This document shows positions 47,467 to 56,252 of a DNA stretch of 64,000 nucleotides, one piece after another. This DNA is from Liolophura sinensis (taxonomy: Eukaryota > Mollusca > Polyplacophora > Chitonida > Chitonidae): the NCBI RefSeq assembly GCF_032854445.1, contig NC_088303.1, forward strand, positions 37,147,501 through 37,211,500, given 5' to 3'. The position numbers were made by a program, and so were the translations under genes. The notes beneath the pieces were generated by a model. The model had not been told where the DNA came from. It saw nothing but the letters and a program-made list of their open reading frames with translations, and ran no database searches. How positions within the stretch are numbered: position 1 is the stretch's first letter; each line of letters starts with the position of its first letter.

Positions 47467-47817
47467 CTAAATAAAACGTCAAATAGACGTGGAAACCACA
47501 TAAGCCGCAGCAGTGGTTTCTCTCTTTATGAGCTCACTAATACTCCATTTGGCGTATATTGCACAAAATTTGTTGTGCACCTGAATGTAAAACTTTTTAT
47601 GGCAGTCATCAGTAGATTTCTACAGTCATTTTTGTTTGTTTATGAAGGAAGTATTCAAAAACTTGATGAGATGTATCTGTGATGCAATAAGCAACATTAC
47701 AAAGAGATAAAAGGAGCTATTACACAAAATCAGTCAGGATTCTCACAAAATATGTTAATCTAGTTTTCAAGTCCGCTACCGCTTCAGTTACCTTAATTTA
47801 CAGTGTGAAAGCCAGAA
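47467..47817. other. Unassigned spacer
   Basis: No gene recognised. Confidence 0.45.
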
Positions 47818-48165
47818 TTACACCAAAGTCTTATCCTCCGAACAAACTGGAAGAAAAAATGTTAATTCATGTATTCTTAAATAGCGCATATTTGAGAGAG
47901 ATTTATGTTGTGTGTGTGTTACACTAGTGATAGTATTACTATATTTTTGAAGCTTGGTGAGCAGGCTACTGCCTATGAAACCTGCCAGTAATGTAGGATT
48001 GCAGATAATTTCTTCCCTGTAACGATACTGAATCTGTGAGCGGAGATGGCGTTGTTTCGATATATCCGCCTGCGTACCGTCCAGTAACGGGATGATTTCA
48101 TTACAGATGTGCTTGCAGAAGTATTCAGGCTTCAGTTTGATTAAAGCATTCACTTCTTGTTTCAT
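47818..48165 (-). CDS. Hypothetical 115-codon frame
   Basis: Starts at a real ATG (48163-48165) with an in-frame TGA two codons upstream, and has a non-repetitive, mixed-residue composition: KQEVNALIKLKPEYFCKH, then ICNEIIPLLDG, then a basic stretch RHLRSQIQYRYREE. No signal peptide, membrane segment or family motif is evident. In this AT-rich DNA a chance frame of this length is possible; no splice signals or promoter support it. Confidence 0.2.
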   Translation of the reverse strand: MKQEVNALIKLKPEYFCKHICNEIIPLLDGTQADISKQRHLRSQIQYRYREEIICNPTLLAGFIGSSLLTKLQKYSNTITSVTHTQHKSLSNMRYLRIHELTFFLPVCSEDKTLV

Positions 48166-48588
48166 GCAAACTCAATTATTTCGAAAATAAAAATTCTCAA
48201 TTTCTCTCTTAAATCACGTTCGGAATATAGTCAGAATCTGTCTCCTTCTCCCGAGGCTGTCGAAAAGCTCAATGCCTTTGACATCTGCGTCCCAAATAAC
48301 CCCACAGTCTACTTTCAAGGCACATGTATGTTCTACACCCAGTCAACCAGATTTCAGCAACTGGAAGGAAGCGCAGTTGGTAATTAGAGAGCACGAAGCC
48401 GTTGAGCCTCTCATTACTCTACCTCCAACTATTGAACATACTGAAGACCCCGTCAGTAAAGCGTATGCTGAAGAAAAGACAGAAAATAGACTTATACATA
48501 CAAAATATTTGATAACGTACGTCACTTGTCAACAACGTTTATCCTTCGACGAAGACTCATTTTTCTAATTTTTCCCGTCTTTTACAAC
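48166..48588. other. Unassigned spacer
   Basis: Overlapping short frames on both strands, none with a recognised motif. Confidence 0.4.
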
Positions 48589-48801
48589 AAGGAAAAAACG
48601 AAATAAAAATATGTATTGCATGACATTTAGAATAAACTCTTCACGTTCATGCAGGGTGGGGTCAAAAATGAAATTCTGAAGACTATTCATCGCTCCACAT
48701 TTTACAGTAGAACAGATGAGTTAGCTGACGTTTCCAATCATGAGCAGGTCCTCTAGTTGGGTGGCTGAGGATTTTATTGTCCACTAAAATTTTCTGGATT
48801 T
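48589..48801 (+). repeat. Left arm of large inverted repeat
   Basis: The reverse complement of 49355-49569, with about one substitution (TCATGAGCAGG against TCATAAGCAGG) and A-run length differences over roughly 205 bases. It includes CATGCAGGGTGGGGTC and GTTGGGTGGCTGAGG. Confidence 0.9.
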
Positions 48802-49354
48802 TTACAAAGTAGATGACATGACCTCTAAAACTTTGTTAAAAGTCTTAGTGGATGCTGTTTTATCCAGTGAATGTGTCAATAGAAAAATGCAGAGGGCAAA
48901 GCTATGAATAAGCAAACAATCCGGTGTGATTTTCAGGTTGCAGGAGTTCGAAACAAAAGCACTGTGACGGCCACTCACAAATCTTGAAGGTACTTATGTC
49001 ATTAAAGTTACCATTCTAGATAATTCTAAATAGCTATGAGGTGTTATTTAACTTGTGAGTAGAGGCGCTGAAGTAAAAAATGATGTCAAAGCTAGGATTA
49101 TTGGCGTGCAGTGAGAAAATAGACTCTTTTAAGCACTCCGATAGTCTTAGTAATACACCACAGTCCAAATCTGTCAACAACAGCAGGGCGAAAAAATTGC
49201 TGATCTGACTAAAAACCTTCAGAATATATGGCAAAACCGAGATTTTCACCTGTTTTACAATAGCAATCTCCAGCCATCAGTGCAACGAGCGAAAAGTCTT
49301 TCTCTACTCTTTGCAGGATAAAATATACCTGCAGTCCGCATCAACAGTGACATC
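48802..49354. other. Spacer of the large inverted repeat
   Basis: About 555 bases of single-copy DNA with no recognised coding content. Confidence 0.5.
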
Positions 49355-49569
49355 AAAATCCAGAAAATTTTAGTGGACAATAAAATCCTCAGCCACCCAA
49401 CTAGAGGACCTGCTTATGATTGGAAACGTCAGCTAACTCATCTGTTCTACTGTAAAATGTGGAGCGATGAATAGTCTTCAGAATTTCATTTTTGACCCCA
49501 CCCTGCATGAACGTGAAGAGTTTATTCTAAATGTCATGCAATACATATTTTTTATTTCTCTTTTTCCTC
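49355..49569 (-). repeat. Right arm of large inverted repeat
   Basis: Partner of 48589-48801. Homology fades into an A/T-rich GGAAAAA edge at both outer ends; no direct target duplication was seen outside. Confidence 0.9.
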
Positions 49570-50338
49570 TGGCAGTCAACCTTTGGAAAGGATTGATCGC
49601 CAAAATTCGGCAAACAATTACCAACGTAATTATTTCTTCTACGAGGAAACTTGTAAAACACCTTCACGCTTCCAAACGTACAAAGCTGTGAACTTATTAG
49701 TCAATTCCTTTATTACGTCACAATTATCTGTGTATGTGTGCTCATAAAACATATATGAAGTGCACACGCATACAACGTCAAAGAAGAAAACAATGCGTTC
49801 TACTGTCATTTGGACCTTCTGTGTAACTCGTCCTTGAGTCTCTCATTGTGTGACATTTTTAGGTGGGTATCCATACAGAAAACCATAGGTATATCAATTA
49901 GTCCAATATACCTAATATATGCCGAATTTTCCATGTAATTCAAACAATGCCATATTTCCTTGTATTATTGTATACATTCTGAAATATTTTTGTCGGGGCA
50001 ATGTTAAATTGCTTCCGCCACCAATAAGGATATGTTTAGTTGGTTATGTCAGCTGTTTAAAACATGTTACATTTTGCACTTGTTACAACACGTTACACTG
50101 TGTTTTTCAAAAACGTTGATCGGGCCAATTTTAATCCCAGCCTAAAATCACCATATCGATTTGAACAAAGGACATCTTTTGTAGATTTTAAACCAAATCC
50201 GTTGCAGATATTTCTGTCAGATCATTACGTTGAATATTCCTTGCCATTAAGTGATAACCAACATAGAGTACATTGATATCTTGCATACGTTAAACTTTCT
50301 GATGTAACTCATTCTGTCAACCTGTATTAGACGTACAC
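49570..50338. other. Unassigned spacer
   Basis: No gene recognised. Confidence 0.5.
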
Positions 50339-50701
50339 TGTGACCAGATTCTCAATTACAAGGACTGCAACAACTCGGTATCTCATATTCTGATGCTTTA
50401 TTGACGACGCCTAAATACAGAGGTTCAGCTAGACAGTCAAAGTGACTTCACTACAGCAGACATCTAATGGTACTCTCGTACCTTCGTATCCAACGTTTGC
50501 TGACCAGCTAAACACGCTTACCCCCCCCCCCCCCCTTACAGAATTATGGAAGAAAACCTTAGAAATCACACAAATACATATATGTATATACTTCTGCCAT
50601 ACTTTAACATTATAGTTAATATCTCACATAGGTGACTAGCTACGAGCTGTGGCAACTGTGAAACTATGCATACGTCTGCGATCGATTTACGGAGATTCCC
50701 A
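50339..50701 (-). repeat. Gypsy 3' LTR
   Basis: About 363 bases, TG...CA when read on the minus strand (starts TGGGAATCTCCGTAAATCG). It matches the 5' LTR pieces in AAGGACTGCAA-AACTCGG, GCTTTATTGACGACGCCTA, ACACAAATACATATATGTAT and GATTTACGGAGATTCCCA. It contains a run of 15 C (50521-50535) not present in the 5' LTR. Confidence 0.88.
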
Positions 50702-50717
50702 TATTCTCCCCTTCATT
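50702..50717 (-). other. Gypsy polypurine tract
   Basis: On the minus strand AATGAAGGGGAGAATA immediately precedes the 3' LTR start, the expected position of the plus-strand primer. Confidence 0.65.
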
Positions 50718-51215
50718 AAAAGTTGGCAGAAGTCATGGAACTACGTAATCAAATTGTATATATCATGCATTAATTGTAAGAACATTTCCTTTGAAAATAA
50801 CAGCGTTAAATGTTCACTGAGATTTCCATAGGGAGAGATATCCCATACAGCAACTCTATCATAGATGATAAGATAATCTGATCAAAATGGTATCAGAGTA
50901 ATAGGAACAAGTGTAATAACAACTGATATCATCTTTAACGCAAGTGAATCTTAACATTATATTAACTCCTTAACGCCTTCTTTTGGCAAGCTGAGTTCAC
51001 TGGAGATCATGGTAAAGCACGCTGAGCAAGGAATGATTCAAAACTAACACATCTAGCACATAGAAACTACATAATGCATCTGTGGCAAGCAAGGCGGTGA
51101 ATAAAAACACTGAGTACCGAATCTGGGAATACTCACAAAATGACATTATGGTCCATTAAACTATTCACTGCTGCTCTCCACGGTTGTCGCTCGGGTTGAT
51201 CAAGAGTTGGATAGG

Positions 51216-52430
51216 TCAACGTTGTTGGTGGTCGCGATGTGGGTATAGGCTGCTCGTTTCACCAGAAGTGGCGTCATCACTGTCAGACGAGGCACTGTCA
51301 CTTGATGATACTCTAGCATTTGGGCTAGGATATAAAGTTTGACCCATCGGGGTCGTCTTAGGTACGAATTCTGCTTCTGGATTCAGAACAGGACGGCGTC
51401 TAGAACCAGTGATGAGGAGATCTTCTCCATTCTCCTCCGAGTCAGAGCTAGGCTCGTTGTCACTGGTTGTAGTCCGTAGATCCTCATATTCCACTTCAGA
51501 CGATAAACCAAATATAGTGTGAATAGGAAGTCTTGGTTTCAAATAATAAAAAGAAGGGCGAGAATCTCGTTGCATCGCTGCGGGTGCCCTTGTATGCATG
51601 AATAACCTTCGCCAGTGAGTCTTTCCACTTTGATTTTTGTTCCTCTGGCAAAGTCCTGAGCATCCCTAGAACAGTCCTGTTCAACCTCTCTGCCTGTCAC
51701 CTCCCTTGGGGATGATATGGTGTCGTGCGGGAACTTGCGACTCCTGTGATCCTGCACAACTCCCGTAACAGGTGATTCTCGAATTCACCTCGTTCATCGT
51801 GGTGTATTCTGGCAGGAAATCTCATATTTCAGGAAAAAGTCATTAAACAACTTTGAAGCGACTGTTTTAGCAGATTTGTTCTTCGTCGGATAGGCTTGAG
51901 CAAATCTGGTGAAACCGTCAACCACAAAAAAGACGTATTCAAAGCCACCTTTATTTTTCTCAAGGTGTAGAAAATCAATTTACATTACTTCAAACGGATA
52001 CTTTGCCGTCAATGTACCAAGAGGAGCTCTGACTTGCCGGTTTGGTTTCTTCTGTTTGACGGACTCACAAGTTTTGGTGATGTATCGTTCTATGTCACTT
52101 TGCAGGTCTGTTACCCGTTCTTATCCCAGATGTCCCATCTCATTATACAACTGTTGCTAGACGAGATCTCGAAACTCAAGTGGCAACACGAGCTGATTTC
52201 GGATAGTTGTTTTCCGAAAGAGCAGCCCATCAGCATCGACCTCCAATTATTTCCACTCTATACGTCTAACCTTTTCCCTTGGCGAACACAAATCACAGTC
52301 TTTTGGAAGTTTATCAATCCGTCTCTGTTTGCAGCGTAGAAACTTGCTGATAATGGGATCCTTCTCTTGAGCCGTCTTCCCTTGGATATCTTCCCCTGGG
52401 GAACGGGGTATTGGCCCCAAAGTCCACACT
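51216..52430 (-). pseudogene. Gypsy integrase remnant
   Basis: From high to low coordinates: a zinc-binding region with NEMGHLG, ITKTCESVKQKKPNRQ (about 52050-52140); the catalytic-core strand [20 protein letters not shown] (about 51880-51950), with Asp in VVDG; a decayed HxxxGGEF region near 51790; a TTPYHPQG-like segment with an indel (about 51700); and [20 protein letters not shown] and [20 protein letters not shown] (about 51540-51680). A C-terminal extension rich in Ser, Asp and Glu follows (51216-51480). Stops and at least two frame changes break it. Confidence 0.85.
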
Positions 52431-52616
52431 AACCAGACAAACAAGTCCGATTACCGGTTCCACTAGAACTGACTTCACCACAGCATCAACAGTGTCCAAT
52501 GAACACTCTTCTGTGAACTCATCAACAGCACTTTCGAACTCCAACGGGAATCTGGAAAGAGTGTCCGCGACCTGGTTTGTTCTACCTGGACGGTACTTGA
52601 TACTGAACTTTTCTAC

Positions 52617-52934
52617 TCACCGATGCCCAATGGCGCTGAGACGTGCAAACGACAGGACATAAGTGAGCGGGTTATTGTCGCTATATACAGTGAAATGGGG
52701 AGCATAATGAAGATAATCTTTGAATTTGTCCTTTACGCCCCATTTCAAAGCAAGGAACTCCAGTTTTCCTGAGTAGAGATGATAGTTCCGTTCTGCCAGA
52801 CTAAGAGCTCGTGATCCAAACCTAATCACTCTAAGATGTCCATCTTGGTACTGGTATAGGATAGCTCCAAGTGTGTCACTGAAAGCATCGGTGAACAGGA
52901 TGAAGAGTTCGTCATACTTAGGATATGCCATCAC
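52617..52934 (-). pseudogene. Gypsy RNase H domain
   Basis: Typical Ty3/Gypsy RNase H order: LFTDAFSDTLGAIL (first Asp; the usual TDAS reads TDAF), VIRFGSRALSLAERNYHLYS (the usual ASR-L-AE-NY), LEFLALKWGVKDKFKDYL (catalytic Glu), and FTVYSDNNPLTYVL (third Asp). This is the best preserved domain of the element. Confidence 0.9.
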
Positions 52935-53089
52935 AGGGGGTTCAGTAAGACTTCAAGTCTTTTTTGACACTCTTCAGTCCATACAATTGCTTGACTTAAT
53001 GGTATCTGCCCAGTGTTCGACTTCTTCACACGAGTCTTTGCTTTCTTCTCGGACGAGGGTGAATCAGTCTTTAATAGGTCATACAGTCG

Positions 53090-53982
53090 CTATGCGACCT
53101 TCGAAAAGTTTGGAATATACTTTCGGTAATGCTCAGTCAATCCCAGTAATTCACGTAGGACACCTGCCGTTCCAGGTTTAACATCCTTCAAAGCAACCAC
53201 TGCAGCAACATCAGATGGATCCATTTTGTAGCCGTCTTCCGACACAATCATTCCAAGATAAAGAATTTCCCTCTTAAACAGCTCACATTTATCTGGGCGC
53301 AACTTGATTCCGTAACATTTCAATCGACGGAGAACCTTCTTGACATTTTCTACTTCTGCATTAAACGTTTTACTGTGCACCAACACATCATCGAAATATG
53401 GAAGGCAGATTTCGTCATGCAGTTCTTCCAAACACTCTTCCATACGTCTGGACCATACGCTGGTCCATTGGTTAATCCAAAGAGGATTCTGTTCCATTCA
53501 TAGAGCCTCCATGGCGTCACAAAGGCAGTATTGTGTTTACTTGCGTTGTTCATGAACCCTTGAAGATAAGCTTTACCATGGTCAAGGGGCCTAAACCATG
53601 AGCTACCCTGCAGAGTGTTGACAACGTCCCGAATGCATGGTATGGGTTGACCATCTGCTACTGTTTTCTTGTTGAGCTCCCTGTAGTCGACACCTAAGCG
53701 AAGTCCACCACACTTTTTCCTCACACATACAACTGGTGACGAATTAGGTGAATATGGTTTGGATATCCGACCTTTATTTAGCAGGTCATGAAGATGTGCT
53801 TTCACCTCTTGGTACAACGGTCGAGGTGTAGAGTTGTAAGTTTTGGACACAGGTTTGCTGTCTGTTAACATGATTGTCATCTTCAAACTTGGGACACATC
53901 CAATATAAGATTCGTGACGAGAAAAAGTGTCACATTCTTCACGTAACATTTTCCTCACAACATCTTGCTGATCAACTGACAT
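53090..53982 (-). pseudogene. Gypsy reverse transcriptase, frameshifted
   Basis: Begins with the linker and RT fingers: PRPLYQEVKAHLHDLLNKG, SPNSSPVVCVRKK, GLRLGVDYRELNKKT (53600-53840), then SWFRPLDHGKAYLQ, where the first catalytic Asp segment (usually STLDL-GYYQ) is altered, and the FGLTNGPA segment. A frameshift near 53470-53490 moves to the frame holding [20 protein letters not shown], with the catalytic YFDD box at 53388-53399, followed by [20 protein letters not shown] and the thumb [16 protein letters not shown]. The overall layout is standard for the family. Confidence 0.9.
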
Positions 53983-54535
53983 AAGTCAACTGGCAGTTCC
54001 CAACTAGCATCATGATCACAGGACTGATTGGTCCTTTCAAATGAATCCCGCTGCACATTCGAGATGGCATCTACAAAATACAAGCATCCTAGGAATGTCC
54101 GTCGAGATAGTAATACATTATTATTACTAGAGTTGTGGACTGGTATTGTAACTTGGCTAGAGCTACCCTCCTTAACCCACACTGCCATATCACTCGTGTT
54201 AATTCCATCTGGCAATCTAGAGTCAAGTTCAAACAACACAGGTATGGTTTTGGTTATTGGACCAGTGTGTGCTCGACAATTAATTGAAACAGTTTTACCT
54301 TTTAGGAATACAAACATCTCTTTCTGTCCTACAGACAGATTACAGATTTCACCCAAATCCTCTTGATCAGTCTGCATACATCCGACAACAGCTTCAATCG
54401 TACTATCATTGAAAGCATGAAATACATCGTTCAGGTTGCACAAACCAGTAGCACAAAATGGTGAAATCACATTAAATCCAATAACAGGGCGACACAACTG
54501 TTCCCGGCTAACTAAAACAGGCACACCAGGCGTCA
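53983..54535 (-). pseudogene. Gypsy protease C-terminus and PR-RT linker
   Basis: REQLCRPVIGFNVI (about 54465-54510) matches the end of retropepsin domains. The following ~150 residues, with PVLFELDSRLPDGI and LLSRRTFLGCLYFVDAIS, are the usual linker before the RT. The protease active-site Asp motif and the gag zinc knuckle are absent: gag is joined directly to the protease end at about 54530-54540, indicating an internal deletion. Confidence 0.75.
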
Positions 54536-54759
54536 TTGCTCGAATAACCGCATGTATAATCTGACTCTCTTTATACCCACGCTGTACACCATTGTCAATC
54601 TGATGTGCAAGACTAGAGAAACTCAGTTTGTCCTGATGATGAATCCGTCCAATCTTTCCAGAAATTTTTAACTCACGCTTTATAGTTGTAATGTCACTCA
54701 CACATTTAACATCATTATCAATTTTTAGGGCTGGTTCTGTCACATTTGCTATACTTATT

Positions 54760-54772
54760 TCATTCACTTTGT
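54760..54772 (+). repeat. SINE-A target-site duplication, left
   Basis: TCATTCACTTTGT, identical to 55029-55041. Confidence 0.9.
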
Positions 54773-55028
54773 GAGGCCTCCGTGGCTCAGTTGGTTAGCG
54801 CGCTAGCGCAGCGTAATGACCCAGGAGCCTCTCACAAATGCGGTCGTTGTGAGTTCAAGTCCAGGTATTGCTGGCTTCCTCTCCGGCCGTAAGTGGGAAG
54901 GTCATCCAGCAATCTACGTTTCCCCGGGCTCTGCCTGGTTTCCACCCACTATAATGCTGGCCGCCGCCGTATAAGTGAAATATTCTTGAGTGCAGCATAA
55001 AATACAAGTCAAAAACATAAAACAAAAC
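54773..55028 (+). repeat. SINE-A, complete 256-bp insertion in Gypsy gag
   Basis: Full copy with defined ends. It starts GAGGCCTCCGTGGCTCAG and ends after GTCAAAAACATAAAACAAAA-C. It includes an A-box-like GTGGCTCAGTTGG, the B-box region GAGTTCAAGTCCAGG, the CTCTCCGGCCGTAAGTGGG and GGCCGCCGCCGTATAAGTG blocks, and an A-rich tail. Thirteen-base target duplications on both sides fix its limits and show insertion by target-primed reverse transcription using LINE machinery in trans. Confidence 0.95.
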
Positions 55029-55041
55029 TCATTCACTTTGT
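55029..55041 (+). repeat. SINE-A target-site duplication, right
   Basis: TCATTCACTTTGT, matching 54760-54772. Confidence 0.9.
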
Positions 55042-55295
55042 CCAACAGCTCCAGTAAGACAGACATTCCAATATCTTCAAGATCCTTTAGTTTGTTCTCA
55101 TCTATACAAGCCGTTATCTGTTTTATTAATTTCAGTTTACTTAGTTTGTCTACACCATCAGTAATCTTCAAAAATCTGCAAACATCTAACAGTCTTTCCC
55201 TGTCCAACTTAAGGAAGATGGTATGTATCTCAATCAGGGTTGACTCCTTGGAGTCAGCCATGACTTGTTCCAGGTATTATTACTTTAGCTACCCG

Positions 55296-55313
55296 GCCCC
55301 ACGTTGGGCGCCA
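55296..55313 (-). other. Gypsy primer-binding site
   Basis: On the minus strand TGGCGCCCAACGTGGGGC lies two bases after the 5' LTR end. TGGCGCC... is the form of sequence complementary to a tRNA 3' end with CCA. Confidence 0.8.
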
Positions 55314-55315
55314 AA

Positions 55316-55485
55316 TGTAAGCTCGTGGGTAGAGTACAAGGACTGCAAGAACTCGGTATCTGAGATTCTGAGGCTTTATTGACGACGCCTATCGATGAGA
55401 GAAATACAGAAGTTCAGCTGCACAGTCAACGTGACTTCTCGATGGCAGCATCGATGGGCGCACTACAGGGGACATCTAAAACTAC
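55316..55485 (-). repeat. Gypsy 5' LTR, PBS-proximal piece
   Basis: Corresponds to the low-coordinate end of the 3' LTR (AGTACAAGGACTGCAAGAAC, GGCTTTATTGACGACGCCTA, GGACATCTAA), then passes into unrelated DNA. Confidence 0.8.
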
Positions 55486-55928
55486 ATGTACTCTTTCAGT
55501 TTTTACTCCTTGTACACGCTTATTGTACAAAAGTTTGCCAAAATCCCATGTTTAAATATTTACTTCAACTGTCGGTGTCTTTGCTGTGGGCCATCTCATT
55601 TGCATACAGAATACCATTTTCGAGGAACGAATAATGACAAACCGATTAATCAATAAATATGATTTCTATTGCATTTCATAATTCTTTGTTTAATAATTCA
55701 TGAAATGGTTAACTACCTTAGGTACAAGAGAAAGTCACGAATCATATCCTTAGTAGAAATCCATTAGGAGAAGAATATATGCAGTTCGTTTCCGACCGGC
55801 CACACGCAGCGGGAGTAACCGGTAATGATGTAATACAATCATACTGTCTACTAGCGTGACATCTGTGGTAATGATCATGCAAAAAGTTACTTTGACTACT
55901 TATGATATGACTGACGTAGAGTGACAAA
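55486..55928. other. Foreign DNA between two 5' LTR pieces
   Basis: About 440 bases unlike the 3' LTR. It contains an octamer ATTTGCAT (about 55597) and no recognised repeat. Confidence 0.55.
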
Positions 55929-56252
55929 GGGCTTTATCTGTGGGTGACAGAAATACAGAGGTTCAGCTAGGCAGTCAACCTGATTTCACGGTGACAGCAT
56001 GGAGGGGCGCACTACAGCGGACATCTAATGCTACCCTCGCACCTTCGCATCCAACGATTGCGCTGACCAGCTATACTCTCTTACGCTCACATACAGAATT
56101 ATGTAAGAGAACATTATAAATTACACAAATACATATATGTATATACTTTTGCCATACTTTAACATTTTAATATCTGAAATAGGCGAATAGCTACGAGCTG
56201 CGGAAACTGTGAAACTCTGCATACATCTGCGGTCGATTTACGGAGATTCCCA
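55929..56252 (-). repeat. Gypsy 5' LTR, outer piece
   Basis: From GGGCTTTATCTGTGGGTGAC to GATTTACGGAGATTCCCA. It repeats about 100 bases also present in the inner piece (GAAATACAGA-GTTCAGCT through GACATCTAA), so the two pieces overlap rather than simply being split. Confidence 0.8.

Larger units (their letters stand above)
54536..55261 (-). pseudogene. Gypsy gag N-terminal part, split by a SINE
   Basis: Starts at ATG 55259-55261, about 35 bases after the primer-binding site, with MADSKESTLIEI and a leucine-rich helical region (LLDVCRFLKI, KLIKQITACIDENKLKDLED). It reads to LLELLDKVNE, where SINE-A interrupts (54773-55028). It resumes with VNEISIANV and continues through KRELKISGKIG, KLSFSSLAHQIDNGVQRGYK and IHAVIRAMTPG. 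The latter resembles gag core segments of invertebrate Gypsy elements. It is truncated by the gag-to-protease deletion. Confidence 0.75.
50339..56252 (-). mobile_element. Ty3/Gypsy LTR retrotransposon, degenerate, with nested SINE
   Basis: Element reading leftward with LTRs, primer-binding site, gag, protease-RT linker, RT, RNase H, integrase (the Ty3/Gypsy order) and a polypurine tract. The length is about 5.9 kb including a 256-base SINE-A. Frameshifts, stops and one internal deletion show that this copy is dead. No clear 5-bp target duplication was found outside the LTRs. Confidence 0.9.

Noticed and set aside
52034-52339. Plus-strand frames within the Gypsy element (also 52411-52662, 52873-53181, 54028-54366)
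   Set aside because: Shadows of the minus-strand pol and gag reading frames.
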